Source: Semisulcospira habei (taxonomy: Eukaryota > Mollusca > Gastropoda > Semisulcospiridae). Taken from it: 64,000 nucleotides of DNA. The notes beneath the pieces were generated by a model. The model saw nothing but the letters and a program-made list of their open reading frames with translations. It made no database searches and had not been told where the DNA came from. The stretch lies in contig BTPG01000007.1 of assembly GCA_036245525.1 (NCBI GenBank), positions 127,675,050 to 127,739,049 on the forward strand, in the 5' to 3' direction. Of the stretch, positions 10,929 through 23,976 are shown piece by piece. The stretch's first letter is position 1. Every line of letters begins with the position of its first letter. Both the position numbers and the translations under genes were made by a program.

Positions 10929-11024
10929 GATCGAGCATGATAGTTCAAGCGTTGTGCCAGAATAGCTTGGCGCGCACAGGCGACAAGCTATTCCGGCACC
11001 ACCCTTGAACTATCATACTCGATC
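10929..11024. mobile_element. Palindrome element P, copy 4
   Basis: gatcgagcatgatagttcaa pairs with ttgaactatcatactcgatc. The centre is agcttggcgcgcacaggcgacaagct-like. More diverged than copies 1-3. A half element (about 11321-11360) and a collapsed copy (12831-12893) lie downstream. Confidence 0.75.
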
Positions 11025-11975
11025 TGTCTCCAGAATTTGAATACAGTCCTCACAGGGTAACTTTAAATTTGGTGATTTCGGCCCTGGGGCACAATAATGT
11101 GTTAACAGAAAAAAAAACCGGACACGCTCTGCAGGTTCAAGAGACACAGATCCGCATGAGCTTCCGCAGTTGCGGGCATCTTCTCGAGGATCTGTGCCTG
11201 ATGTTGACATCTCTTTGTGTCCATGTTACTTGCAAGGCAGAGACTCTTTGGTGTTGAATTAACCCTTATCATTCGGAATACACCAGTGAGTGAAATAATT
11301 TTGACTAAAATATTTCAAGGGTTAGGCGCCAAGCTATTTTGGCACCACTCTTGAACTAAAGGCATTGGTCTATATCCTTATCTGTAAGTACTACACTGTA
11401 GCTTCCGTACGGCAGTGTACAAAGTTGAAGCTTTTAGCCTCAGTATGATAGGGGTTATCACAGCTTTTAGAAACACAATTTGCGTCCACTGGAAAGGAAG
11501 GACATTTTAAAAACAGACTTTTCTTTGACGCACTCTGTTGGTCCATGATTTTGAACTTTACAGCTTTGGGCCGTTAGATTCAAAATCACAAACCAGCTCA
11601 CTGACGTAAAACACAGTTCTGAAAGTGTTGATCGTACTAATCAGCAAGATCTGTCGCAAACAGTTTCAAAATAAGCGCGGCACTTATCAGCAGACAAGTA
11701 CGTGTGTGTGTCTTTTTATGGCTGACTTACATATGTGTAAAAGAAAGAGAGAAAGAAAGAAAATAAAGAATGAATAAAATAAAGAGAACATAGAAGATAA
11801 AGAAAAGATAATAAATGAAGAAAAGAGGAAAAACAAAAATAAATCAATAAATACATAAATAAATCAATAAATAAAAGAAAATAGGGAAACAAATCTAAGA
11901 TAAATAAATAAATAATATTAAAAAACCAGTGCTATTCCGTTCGCGCAACAATGCAAATAATCTTTAATTTCAATC
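11025..11975. other. Non-coding stretch with AT-rich tract
   Basis: It contains a degenerate half palindrome (11321-11360) and an A-rich aaataaata-type low-complexity region at about 11740-11930. No gene is recognised. Confidence 0.45.
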
Positions 11976-11989
11976 CTCAGTAATCCCCA

Positions 11990-12345
11990 ACCGGGGCTTC
12001 CTTACCCGGGTTAACTACTTTTTAGTTCCAGGATCACCCTGGTCAGTCCCATAGGGTGGGTTTTCCCCTCTATTCTGGGGGGGGGGGGGGGGGAGGGGGC
12101 GTGTGTTTCTGTCTACTCTTGGTCCATTCACCTGTATTTTGCTTTTTAAACTCTACCTACTGTCTGCATTGCCTGTAGCGCATGATATTGGATGTGTGTT
12201 GCTAAATGGTTTTGGGTTTATTTAGCGTATTAGATCGGCTGGCGACATACGTTCAATATTCTGTTTAGTTTTTTTTTTTTTTTCACGAGCAGTTCAGGCG
12301 CGTCCTGAGAAAGTCTTACGTTAAGCAATGTACAACTACTCAATC
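11990..12345 (+). mobile_element. SINE-like repeat S, copy 5
   Basis: A plus-strand copy of repeat S. It starts near the proximal ttacccgggt, carries an expanded G tract at 12078-12095, and ends gttaagcaatgtacaacta near 12340. It is diverged relative to copies 1-3. No clear target duplication is seen. Confidence 0.75.
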
Positions 12346-13280
12346 CTCAGTAAGCAAAAAGGTATTCGGGCCCACGTCGGCTAAGGTGGGCCCGCGCACG
12401 GCACTACCAATTTCGCCCACTTGGTATGCGGAGCTACTTCCGGTAAGGTTTTTGCAACGTGTTCAGAAAACAGCTGTGTTCCTGCGACATTGAACTGGCA
12501 TCGGCTGCCTCTTGCTTCACTAACATAAAAATTCAGACATTCTGCGCCCCTTAGGCATTCTTTGAATCAATGTTTAACCCGGTCGCAGCCGAGATATTCA
12601 ACGAGATCGAGCTGCAAGAGGTATAGATCCTCATGAGCTCCTGCAACTAGGGGGACTCATAAGGATCCATGCCTAGAGCTGACGCCATTCTGTATCTACG
12701 TTACTTGGACAGCTCTGGCTCTTGGCGATGAGCCAAAGTAGATTTTCCAAACACAATCTGAATACACTGCGTGGCAGAGAAGGGCTTAACTCTCACTGCA
12801 CTCCGACGACTTCGCACCAGTGGCGGGAGACGAATCGACCGTGATAGTTCTCGAGTATTGCCAGGCACTATTCTTGAACTCTCACGGGCGATGCTTCCCC
12901 AGCTGTATTGTGTCAGGTATGTATGAGGTGACGCACGCCGTGTCAAGTTTTCATGTTGAGGAATAATTTACAGTCGCAACGTCATAACGTTATACCATTC
13001 AAAGAAGTACCCAACGGAGAAAGAATACGCTTAGAAAAAACGGTACAACACAATTTATTAATATTTCGGGTAAATACCCTTTGTCAAAATAGACAAACAA
13101 ACAGAGACATTAGCCGCTACTTATCTTCATATGCAGAAGTAATGTGGCAACTCCAAAGGAATAATCAATTGTGAAAAAAAAAAAGAAAACACAAAAACCG
13201 AGGAAAAAATTAAATAAGTGAATAAAGATTTTTTTAAATAAGTGAATAATATGTTTTCCTTAATTTAGACATAAAATGTT
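12346..13280. other. Non-coding stretch with collapsed palindrome P
   Basis: A short hairpin gggcccacgtc...gtgggccc lies at 12368-12393 and a collapsed P-type palindrome at 12831-12893. A sub-repeat near 12600-12715 resembles 11140-11245. The two ORFs (12701-12946 minus, 12953-13174 plus) show nothing recognisable. Confidence 0.4.
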
Positions 13281-13282
13281 AA

Positions 13283-14136
<854 letters not shown>

Positions 14137-14162
14137 AGGTAGCACCACTAGTTCAGTGTTAG

Positions 14163-17100
14163 TTAGGAAACGTCCACGGACCATGACACTAACCATTCCA
14201 AGTCCTGTAGCGACGGGCGAGGGGCGAAACGGCAGGTGAAAGATGTCACTGGAAGCCGCAGTCTCAAACTTGCATGCAGGCGGTTCAGGATATTGGTCGC
14301 CTGATGTTGACCTGAGGATGACAACGTCACTCGGCACACCCTGAACGACTAAGCAGCCTTCTCTAGGGACAGCACTGCTTGCTCCACACGGAGAGGGGCC
14401 TAGAAAAGGTGGCCTAACCAAAGCTCGTCCCCTCGCAACCCCAGTTGGCTAGCCGCGGTCAACGGGCATCTTCTCCTGCGGTAAAAAAACAAGAAAGAAT
14501 AACGGATCAACTCTCATGACGACCACGACCGGACTCAACGTAGCATGCTGGAACATCCGAACCATGCTCGACAAAGCAGACAGCGGAAGCCCTGAACGTC
14601 GCTCCGCCCTCATTGCCCATGAATTGCGGAGGTTAAACATCGACATCGCCGCGCTCAGCGAAGTACGCCTTCCGGACGAAGGCAGCCTCCAAGAACTTAG
14701 CGCTGGCTACACCCTCTACTGGTCAGGCAGGCCTGCATCAGAAAGACGGCTCTCAGGCGTGGGTTTCATGGTCAAGACCTCCATTGCGACTAAGCTGGAA
14801 AATCTACCAACGGGTCACTCAGACCGCATCATGTCCATGCGCCTCCCACTGAGACACCAGCAACACGTCACCCTTCTCAGTGTGTACTTCCCAACCCTCC
14901 TGGCAGAGCCTGCTGAAAAGGACAAGTTTTACACTGACCTGCGCTGCCTCATACAGAGCACCCCTGCAGACGACAAAGTCATCATCCTTGGCGACTTCAA
15001 CGCCAGAGTGGGCCAGGACTCTGAAGCCTGGAAAGGAGTCCTCGGCAAGCATGGCGTCGGGAACTGCAATGACAATGGCCGCCTGCTGTTGGAGTTCTGT
15101 GCAGAGCAGCAAATGGTCATCACCAACACTACTTTTCAGCAAAAGGACAGTCGAAAGACCACCTGGATGCATCCTCGCTCCAAACACTGGCACCTTATCG
15201 ACTATGTCCTAGTGCGTCAGAGGGACCGCAGTGACGTCCTCCTCACCAGAGTAATGCCCAGCGCAGAGTGCCACACTGACCACCGCCTTGTCCGCTGCAA
15301 ACTCAGGCTCCACTTCAAGCCAAAACCCAAGAAATGGGGACCCCCCAAGAAAAAGCTTGATGTTGCCAGCCTTCAGCGTGACGACGTGAAAGCTGCCTTT
15401 CAGACAGATTTACAGCGCAGGCTCAAAGACACAGCGGACCCAGCAGACTCCTCCCCTGAAACACTTTGGGAACAACTGAAAACTGCTATTGCAAAATCCT
15501 CTGCAGAAGTCTTGGGTTTCGCTAGAAAGAGGAACAAAGACTGGTTTGACGAAAACGATGTAGAGATCCAGGAACACCTAGCAAAAAAAAGAGCCGCCCA
15601 TCAGGCCCACCTAGCCCAGCCTTCCTGCCCTGTGAAGAAGTCTGCCTTCCGCCTCGTTTGCAGCAGTCTCCAGCGCAAGCTCAGAGATCTCCAGAATGAG
15701 TGGTGGACCAGACTTGCACAGAGGACCCAGCTTTGCGCTGACAATGGTGACTACAGGGGCTTCTACGAAGCACTGAAAGCAGTGTATGGCCCCAGGCACC
15801 TGGTACAAAGTCCCCTGCAAAGAGCGAATGGCCAGGCACTCCTCACAGATAATACCTCCATCTTGAACCGCTGGTCGGAGTACTTTCAGAGCCTCTTCAG
15901 CGCTGAGCGCACTGTTCAAGAAGCAGTCGTCCTACAAATCCCACAACTCCCAGTAAAGGTTGAATTGGACGAACCACCCACCGCTGAAGAGACCCTCACA
16001 GCCATCCACCAGCTCAAGAGTGAAAAAGCAGCAGGCATTGATGGAATACAGCCAGAGATCTGGAAACATGGAGGCACAGCACTGCACAACAAGCTCCATG
16101 ACCTCTTTCTCTGCTGCTGGGAGGAAGGAACACTACCAAAGGATCTTCGTGATGCAGTCGTTATCACCCTGTACAAGAACAAAGGCGAGAAGTCTGACTG
16201 TTCCAACTATCGGGGAATTACCCTGCTGTCCATTGCTGTGAAAATTCTTGCAAGGCTGCTCTTGAATCGGCTGGTACCTGCCATCGCTGAAGACCAACTG
16301 CCAGAGGGCCAGTGTGGCTTCAGAGCAAACAGGAGCACCACCGATATGGTCTTTGTGCTGAGACAGCTTCAGGAGAAGTGCCGCGAGCAGAACAAATGGC
16401 TGTACGTAACGTTTGTCGACCTAACAAAAGCGTTCGACACTGTGAGCAGGCAAGGCATGTGGCAGATCCTGGAGCGACATGGCTGTCCCCCAAAGTTCCT
16501 CAGCATGATTGTCCAGCTACACGAGGACCAACAAGGCCAGGTCAGACTCAACAATGACCTGTCAGAACCATTCCCTATTCTCAACGGCGTAAAGCAGGGC
16601 TGCGTGCTGGCACCGACCCTCTTCATCTTTTTTAGCATGATGTTGAAGCAGGCCACAGTGGACCTCGATGATGACGATGCAGTGTACATCAGGTATCGTC
16701 TCGATGGCAGCCTGTTCAACCTAAGACGACTGCAGGCCCACACGAAAACCCTAGACCAACTGATTCGCGAGCTGCTTTTTGCTAATGACGCTGCCCTCGT
16801 TGCACACACAGAGAGAGCCCTGCAGCGCATCACGTCCTGCTTCGCAGACGCTGCCCAACTCTTTGGACTTGAGGTCAGTCTGAAAAAGACAGAGGTCCTC
16901 CATCAGCCGGCACCCAAGACAGTGTATCGACCCCCTCACATCACCATCGGCGAGTCTGAACTAAAGTCAGTGCACCAGTTCTTACCTTGGCTGCATTATC
17001 ACGTCGGATGCCAAGCTGGACAAGGAGCTTGACAGCAGGCTGGCAAAAGCGAACAGCGCTTTCGGGCGACTTTTCAAGCGGGTGTGACACAATCAACAGC

Positions 17101-17771
17101 TGAAAACAGGCACCAAGATCAGCGTGTACAGAGCTGTGGTCCTCACCACCCTGCTGTATGGTTCCGAGTCCTGGGCCCTCTACCGCAGCCAACTGCGACT
17201 CCTCGAACGCTTCCACCAGCGCTGCCTGCGTACCATCCTGGGCATTCACTGGAGTGACTATGTCACCAACGTCGAGGTCCTTGAACAGGCTGAAACTGTG
17301 AGCATCGAGGCGTTGCTGCTGCGGACACAGCTCCGCTGGGCGGGGCATGTCTCCAGGATGGAGGATCATCGCCTACCCAAGATCACCCTGTTTGGCGAGC
17401 TTGCTACTGGACACGAGACAGAGGGGCACCAAAGAAGAGATACAAAGACTGTCTCAAGAAGTCACTTAGTGCCTGCCAAATCGACCACCACCAGTGGTCT
17501 TCGCTTGCTGTGGACCGTGACACCTGGCGCTCCACCATTTACAAGGCAGCTGTCTCCTTTGAGGACTCTCGCAGAGCTAGCCTTAAGGGCAAGCGGCTCA
17601 GAAGAAAAAACTGAGATGCCGCAACTCAGAACCCTGGCCATACCTCCCCCTGCAGCCACTGCGGTCGAACCTGCCTGTCCCGGATTGGCCTCCGCAGCCA
17701 CGAACAAGCCTGCAGACGTCGTGGGAAACTCCTATAAAATCTTCGTTCACGAAGTCAAGCCAAGAGAGATA
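14163..17771 (+). mobile_element. LINE family C, copy C1 (5'-truncated)
   Basis: A non-LTR retrotransposon with about 350 bp of 5' UTR, an EN-RT ORF and a 3' end at ccaagagagat shared with copy C4 (48687). Copies C2 (minus, 5' end 28236) and C3 (minus, 5' end 54473) extend about 430 bp further 5', so C1 is 5'-truncated, as usual for target-primed retrotransposition. Coding lesions are described under the ORF. I do not assign the clade. Confidence 0.9.
14516..17690 (+). pseudogene. LINE C1 ORF2: endonuclease, reverse transcriptase, C-terminal finger
   Basis: An intact frame of 838 codons (14516-17032) begins MTTTTGLNVACWNIRTML. The EEP-type endonuclease spans residues 1-265 (CWN, LSEVRL, VIILGDFNARVG, CHTDHRLVR). 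The reverse transcriptase follows (AAGIDGIQPEIW, FRANRSTTDMVF, FVDLTKAFDTVS, LNGVKQGCVLAPTLF). The catalytic FADD box is changed to FAND at about 16785, which should abolish polymerase activity. A frameshift near 16982, a TGA replacing Trp near 17085, a one-base loss near 17412 and a TGA near 17611 break the rest. The C-terminal remnant keeps CSHCGRTCLSRIGLRSH, a C2H2-type finger. The copy is dead. Confidence 0.9.
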
Positions 17772-17779
17772 TTGGGTTA

Positions 17780-18490
17780 AGGACTTTGCTCCATTTGCCT
17801 ACATGATATTTAGTCTCTATTTGCATATGCGATATTACCTGTTCTGAACGTTGTTATAGGAGCCTTGTGCTACGAGTGTCTTTTGTGAAAGCGTTAGCTT
17901 AATTCGAACGTTTTGTTCGTGACCCCTTTGGGGAGATACCGGAGCGCACGGATTGTATTGTTTTCGATCCTCGCTTGTGCTAGTGAGCATATTTAGCTTT
18001 AGTTTCAGTAGCTTACGTATTGTCATTTGGCTGATCTCCATTTGGGTTCTAGCGAACACATTTGGTTGATAGTTTATTTGACATGCTATATTTTAGTACT
18101 ATATTAAGGAACCACGTACTGTAAGGTACTCCTCGCGGAGGCAAAGGCGTTGGTCTAACTGAAGTTAGCGCTTTACGCTTGTGCTTCCGTCGGGGTCCAG
18201 TGGTTGATCAGATTTCTCAGTTTGGCTTCTGTTGATGTGATTTAACATATGTTAGTTTGCTTGATCTTTTGTATTAGAAATATTTATTTATTTTACATTT
18301 TGTTATTTTGTATTTATAGATATTCGGAGTGGAGAGTTTGGGCGTGAGTGAGTGAATGTGAGGTGTGAATGCATGGTTAGGACTGCATGCGATTAGTTGC
18401 TTTTGTTAGGGTTATATGTAATAAACGTCGTTGTTATTGTTCCTCTGGTGTTTGTGTTAGGTTTGTGTTAGTGTGGGTTGGGTGTGTCTC
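17780..18490 (+). repeat. LTR-like interspersed repeat L, copy 1
   Basis: It shares blocks with 63640-64000: catatgcgatatt, gagccttgtgct, gcgttagcttaattcgaacg and gtgcttccg after a GC-rich ggaggcaa motif. An aataaa signal occurs near 18420. It has no coding capacity. The promoter-like spacing and a poly(A) signal suggest a solo LTR, but I cannot define its ends. Confidence 0.4.
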
Positions 18491-18534
18491 GAGCGGTAGC
18501 GCTCATAGTTCGCACCCCGGAAGCGGGTACTGAA

Positions 18535-18742
18535 ATGAGATGTTTTCGATGGCTGCTTGGCATTTCGTACAGAGATCACATCACGAACGAGAAAGTGGGA
18601 AGCAGAATCAGGCAAGCCATCACGAAGACCTATTAGCCATTGTGAAAAAACGCAAACTGATGTGGTATGGGCATGTCACGCGTTCAGCAGGGCTTGCCAA
18701 AACAATCCTGCAAGGCACTGTGCAAGGAGGACGAAGGAAAGG
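18535..18742 (+). pseudogene. LINE H C-terminal fragment, part 1
   Basis: It encodes RCFRWLLGISYRDHIT and, after one frameshift, HEDLLAIVKKRKLMWYGHV and ILQGTVQGGRRKG. These are typical of the region after the RT in APE-type LINEs. The fragment is cut at acgaaggaaagg by insertion of LINE B and resumes in frame at 24634 (RQRKRWKDNISEWTGL). It is the oldest layer of the nest. Confidence 0.8.
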
Positions 18743-18968
18743 TTAGTTAGTTAGTTAGTTAGTTATTTGGGTTTAACGCCGAGCAGGCAACTAAGGCCAT
18801 CTCACGGCGGGAAGGGTAAAAATCTGGTCAGCCAGACTAAAAGAAAGGTCTTAAGACACGATGTAAATATAACTTAAAATATGTAAAATGTCGCACAGGT
18901 CTTTAATGAAAACGTCGAAGGACTCTCAAAAAGGTCAAAATAATAGAAACATCATAATCTATAAACGC

Positions 18969-21900
18969 TCAAATCTTATTAAAAATATGGCACTCTCTCA
19001 GAAAACTGAAGATCTTGTCCGGGGGCACATCCCGGAACAAAACCTTCAAGGAGTCTGCCGTGAAATGTTTATACCTTGTGTCGATTAGATCAGCACAAGA
19101 CAACAAAAAGTGTTGAACAGAGTACTGCTCGTCGCAGGCATAACACCATGGACGCTCCTCCTGTTTAAGTAAATAAGAGTGCGTAACATACGTGTGGCCG
19201 ATGTGGAGCCGAGCCAGGACAGTCTCCTCACGGCGTCTGCCGCAGCGATAAGGTAGACCGTCGGACAACTTAGGAAGGGCTTCATGCAGCTTGTTAGCTT
19301 CCTCTTTGTCCCACTCGGACTGCCACTCACGGGCTATGTACGCACTAGCTACATGTCTAAAATCACTATAAACAGTCTGTGTGTCAGGGACAGGGTCATT
19401 GCGGGCATCGTTGGCAGCAGAATCTGCGATCCTGTTGCCTTCAATGCCCACATGCCCTGGCACCCAAATAAAAATGATATCATAATATTCCTTCATCAAG
19501 TCCGCGTGGAGCTCTCTGATCTGCACCAGCAGTGGGTGGTCATATCCCGTGCCCTGAAGGGCCTGCAGGGCAGAAAGAGAGTCAGACAGAATCAGGAAGT
19601 TCCTTTCTCTAGATCGATAAGCATGCCTGAGTGCCAGCAGAACCGCCTGCAGTTCCGCACTAAATACAGATGAATGATCTGGGAGGCGGTGCTTAAATGG
19701 GCGTTTAGGATGGCGAGAGGACACTGCGGCCGCAGCCACTCTCCCATCCTCAGACTTTGACCCATCGGTATAGATGCGACAATAGCCAGGAAAAATTGAA
19801 AGCAGTTCATTGAGGCTCTGTTGGTATATGGCTGGTGGAGTAGAGTCTTTCTTGTGGGCAGTCAAATCGAGCAAGATGTCAGGAACTGGTAAGAGCCAAG
19901 GTGGAGTGATGTGTTGCAGGGATTCCGAAACTCTGTCCAGGTCTAATCCGGCCGCCTGCAGATGAGGTCGGACACGGAAAGAAAGTGGACGGACAGCTCC
20001 CGGATGGGCATCGTAAATCTCTGCAAACGATGGTTTAAAAACACAATCATAGGCAGGATTGTCTGGATGGGCCTTCAGTTTCAGAACGTAGCTGAGCATG
20101 AGGCGGATGCGGCGGAGCTTGAGAGAAGGCTCCCCTGCCTCGGCATACAGACTAGGAACTGGAGACGTCCTGAAGGCCCCAAGACATATCCGCAGACCCT
20201 GATGGTGAATTGTGTTCAGACGCTGTAGCACAGACTTGGAAGCTGAGCCATACACCACAGAGCCGTAATCCAGTTTGGACCGAACAAGGGCCCGGTACAG
20301 ACGAAGTAAGTACGGTCCGCACCCCAGTCAGTACGACCGACGACACGAAGAATGTCGAGAGCCTTCTGACAAGAGGTTCTAAGGTAATTAATATGGTTGC
20401 GGAAGGTAAGTCTTTTGTCAAAAATGACCCCCAGAAACTTTGCCTCCTCGGCCACCTTAATTGGCACTCCAGCAATGCTCAGGCTAGGTTCTGGAAAAAA
20501 TTTCGTCTGGTTAGTAAAATGCACACAGACAGTCTTGGAGGGCGAGAACCTGAATCCATTGAGAGACACCCACCCCTGGCTGCGATCAACGCACAGCTGC
20601 AAGCGCCTCTCAAGGGACGCAAGTCCTCGACCACGTGCGCACAAAACAAAGTCATCAACAAACAAAGAGCATTCAGAATCATCCTTGACGGCCTTTACAA
20701 TGTTATTAATTTTAATACTAAATAAAACAGGAGATAGAATGCTGCCCTGTGGGACACCCATCTCCTGTTCAAAGGAGTCGGAGAGGGTGGAGCCCACACG
20801 GACATGGAACGACCGGTTAGTCAAAAAATTGTGAATAAAAACGGGCAGGTGCCCTTTAAAACACATGTCCAACAAGTCAGACATTATGCCATACTTCCAG
20901 GTAGTGTCATATGCCTTCTCAAGATCGAAGAAAATTGCATAGACATGCTGCTTGTTGACAAAAGCATCTCGAATAAATGATTCAAAGCGGACTAAATGGT
21001 CAGTTGTACTACGGAAGCGTCGGAAACCGCACTGGAGGTCTGTGAGGAGACCCTGTGACTCAAGATGCCACACCAGGCGGGCGGCGTTGACCAGGCGCTC
21101 CATAGTTTTACATAAACATGATGTCAAAACGATAGGCCGGTAGTTGCCCGGGTCGGAAGGATCCTTACCCGGCTTGGGGATCGGTACAACCACAGCCTGG
21201 CGCCAAGACGGCGGAAAATGACCAGTTCTCCAGATATGGTTAAAGGCCTTGAGAAGTACAAGGAGTGACCTCTCAGGCAGATGCGTTAGGAATTGATAGT
21301 GGACGGTATCTAGGCCAGCAGCAGAGTCATTACATTTCTGCAAGGCTTGCTGCAATTCTGATAATGTAAATGGGACATTATAGTCTTCTGAGTTATTGGA
21401 CTTAAAATCACAAATACGAGACTCTCGCTTCTCCTTCTCTCTCTGGAAGAATTGATTGTTGATTGTACATTGCTTAACGTCCCGACAGCAACAAGGCTTT
21501 CTCAGGACGTGCCTGCACTGCTTGTGAAAAAAAAAACTAAACAGAAAATTGAATGTATGTCGCCAGCCGGTCAAATACGTTAAATAAACCTACAACATGG
21601 GGCCTAAATAAAGCTAAGACCATTTAGCAACACACATCCAATATCAAGAGCTACAGGCAGTGCAGACAGTAGGGAGAGTTTTAAAAAGGCAAATACAGGT
21701 GAATGGACAAAGGGTAGACAGAAACACATGCCCCAGAATAGAGAGAAAAACCCACCCTGTGGGGCTGACCAGGGTGACCCTGGGAACTAAAAAATACCTA
21801 ACCCCACCCAAGTCCCCCAGGGCAGACCCGGGTGGGGTCTCTCTGGAAGAAAGGTGAATAGTGCTCCGTTGAAGAAATATGGGCAATGGTGGAGGCAAGC

Positions 21901-23099
21901 AAATTGGCCACAGCTTTTTTATCTGTAACCAAGCTGGCACCATCTCTAAGATGGCCAACAGAAGCCGAGCCACCCCTGCCCCTAATTCTCCGAACAGCCT
22001 TCCATACTTTCTGGGACGGAGTTCGAGAAGTTAAAGATGAGACGAAGCGTCTCCAGGAAGCACGGCGTTCACGTTTAAAAATGTAACGAGCTTTCGCCCT
22101 CTGTCTTTTAAAGGTTAAAATATTCACTTGCGACGTATTACGGAAAGCACGTGGCTGAGCAGATTTGCGCGCTATTTGGGCCTTGCGGCACTCTTCGTTG
22201 AACCATGGTACTCTCGGCTTTCCAGGGACTGATGCGGAAGTTTTAGGGATGGTTACACCCGCTACGTCCAACAAAATAGTAGTAAAAGAAGAAATAGGTT
22301 CTTCAGATGACATGACCACCTCCTCTGTAATACGAGACTGACAGAGGGAGGCGAACAGAGGCCAGTTAGCTTTCTTAAGATTCCAGCGCCCCACCGGCGG
22401 ATCCTCCCCACAGCTGACCGATGACAGGACTACTGGGAAGTGGTCACTACCACACAGGTCATCGTGAACCTTCCAGTCAAAGTCCAGCATGAGAGAAGGA
22501 TCACACACAGTGAGGTCTAGAACAGAACTAGATCCTGAACCTGGGTTAGAGTATGTAGATGAACCATCGTTAAAGACACACAGGTTAAGTTGAGAAAAAA
22601 CATCTTCTAACATCTGACCTCTGCCATCATAGTGGTCACTACCCCAAAGGTGAGCGTGACCGTTAAAATCCCCCATGAGAATAAAGGGAGGGGGCAGTTG
22701 ATCAACTAAATTAAAAAAATCATTACTACAGACCCGCAGGGATGGTGGCAGGTAGATACTGCATATGGTTATGGTCTTCTTCAAGGTAACCCGAGCTGCG
22801 ACAGCCTGAAGACAGGTGTCGATGCTAACGGGGCTACATAATATTTGGCTACTAATGAGAAGAGCCACTCCACCCGAGCGCCTCTCCGAATCAGAGCCTT
22901 TATGTATAACATTAAAACCATTAAAGGACACAGGGTCAGAAGTCTTCAGGTAAGTCTCCTGAAGAGATATTACTGAGGGGGTTACTCTCCAGGGGCGAGA
23001 GGATCCGAGGCTCCGCCCCCAACCAAGAAGTTGGGGTTTGACAAGAGAAGTCTTTGGTGGGGCGCTTGCCTGCCACCACAGCACTGAAAGTATACACAA
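18969..23099 (-). pseudogene. LINE B ORF2: endonuclease-RT-RNase H
   Basis: Endonuclease: VISLQETYL, PPPFILMGDFNGHAHLWG, VLDLTVCDP and GSDHFPVVLS. The usual N-terminal WN segment is not visible, so a small deletion near 22990 is likely. RT: AAGLDTVHYQFL, FRRFRSTTDHLV, AIFFDLEKAYDTTW, MGVPQGSILSPVLF and an intact catalytic SLFVDDFVL. RNase H: IYTDGSKSEDG, FSAELQAVL, ILSDSLSAL and WVPGHVGIEGNRIAD, a full acidic set. A Cys-rich C-terminus (WCYACDEQYSVQHFLLSC) follows. The lesions are the SINE at 21452-21837, whose removal with one target copy (400 bp) rejoins the frame exactly, and one frameshift near 20310. Confidence 0.9.
21452..21837 (-). mobile_element. SINE-like repeat S, copy 2 (inside LINE B)
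   Basis: A 386-bp copy flanked by the exact 14-bp repeat tctctctggaagaa (21438-21451 and 21838-21851). Tail (TCAA)n on the left. It splits LINE B ORF2 between endonuclease and RT. It is very similar to copies 1 and 3, so the family was recently active. Confidence 0.92.
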
Positions 23100-23976
23100 A
23101 GTTGTTATTTGAGTTTAGCGCAGCCTCAGCTGCACCAGGGCCATCAACCAGTTTTTTGGCGTCCGCAAAGGACAGCCCCTTCTCCACACGCACCTGCTGA
23201 ATCCTGCACTCGGAGATCCAACGAGGGCACTTCTTGTCCGAAGCCATATGCGCCCCCTGGTAATTCACACACAGGGGGATGGCTGTACAGGACTCAGCAG
23301 AGTGTCCGGGCTTAGTGCAACGGGCGCATAGAGCCTCTGCCTGGCGGCATGTCTTCTGCCCATGGCCATACTTTTGGCACTTAAAGCACCGGAGGGGGAG
23401 AGGGACGTACTTTTTCCCTTTTGGGGAGTAGTAACCTCCCCAGATGGTAGTAGGAGCTGTGGGGGTGCCAAACGTCAGGATGATGGTAGGGAGACGGATC
23501 TCCCTACCACCTCGTTTGGAAATGAAGCGCCTGACGTAGGTCACCCCCTGTGACTTAAGGTTCCGTACAAGTTCATCTTTAGACAGTTCGGCCAATGCTT
23601 GATCTTTAATTACTCCTCTAGAGGAATTCATTGTTTTGTGGGGAGTGATCTCCTCTGGAGTATCTCCGATGGAAGAGAGCCTCAGTAGCCCATTGGAGTG
23701 TGCCCGGGTGCGGCACTCTACCAGCAAGTCACCAGACCTGAGGCGCTGGGCCTCAGGCCTGCCAACACGGCTCCTGAGGGTCTCCCCTACCAGGAAAGAG
23801 TGCAGCTTGGAAACAGGCTTCTCTTTGACTTTGCTGTGGATAATGAGAAAGCGAGGCCAGGCGGCTGACGCCTGAGGTGTCGCTTCCTCACAGTCAGAGT
23901 CACTATCGTTCTCAATGACAATGTCGGCGGCTATGTGCCGCTTTGGTGCAAGTTTGGGTTTTTTGATATTTTCCAT
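22936..23976 (-). CDS. LINE B ORF1: zinc-knuckle nucleic-acid-binding protein
   Basis: An intact 346-codon ORF. Residues about 50-190 form a region with the spacing of an RRM-like LINE ORF1 domain (LLVECRTRAHSNGLL, then GVTYVRRFI). Three CCHC knuckles follow: CFKCQKYGHGQKTC, CARCTKPGHSAESC, and a third whose second Cys is replaced (CVNYQGAHMASDKKC). Such proteins coat LINE RNA and assist target-primed reverse transcription. It overlaps the ORF2 frame by about 160 bp, so the normal ORF1 tail and ORF2 head may have been lost together by an internal deletion. The start MENIKKPKLAPKRH is the first ATG after the 5' UTR. Confidence 0.85.
   Translation of the reverse strand: MENIKKPKLAPKRHIAADIVIENDSDSDCEEATPQASAAWPRFLIIHSKVKEKPVSKLHSFLVGETLRSRVGRPEAQRLRSGDLLVECRTRAHSNGLLRLSSIGDTPEEITPHKTMNSSRGVIKDQALAELSKDELVRNLKSQGVTYVRRFISKRGGREIRLPTIILTFGTPTAPTTIWGGYYSPKGKKYVPLPLRCFKCQKYGHGQKTCRQAEALCARCTKPGHSAESCTAIPLCVNYQGAHMASDKKCPRWISECRIQQVRVEKGLSFADAKKLVDGPGAAEAALNSNNNFVYTFSAVVAGKRPTKDFSCQTPTSWLGAEPRILSPLESNPLSNISSGDLPEDF

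Noticed and set aside
18488..18535. tRNA-like box sequence (gagcggtagcgctc, agttcgcacc)
   Set aside because: Too short and the B box is poor; no SINE body or duplications found.
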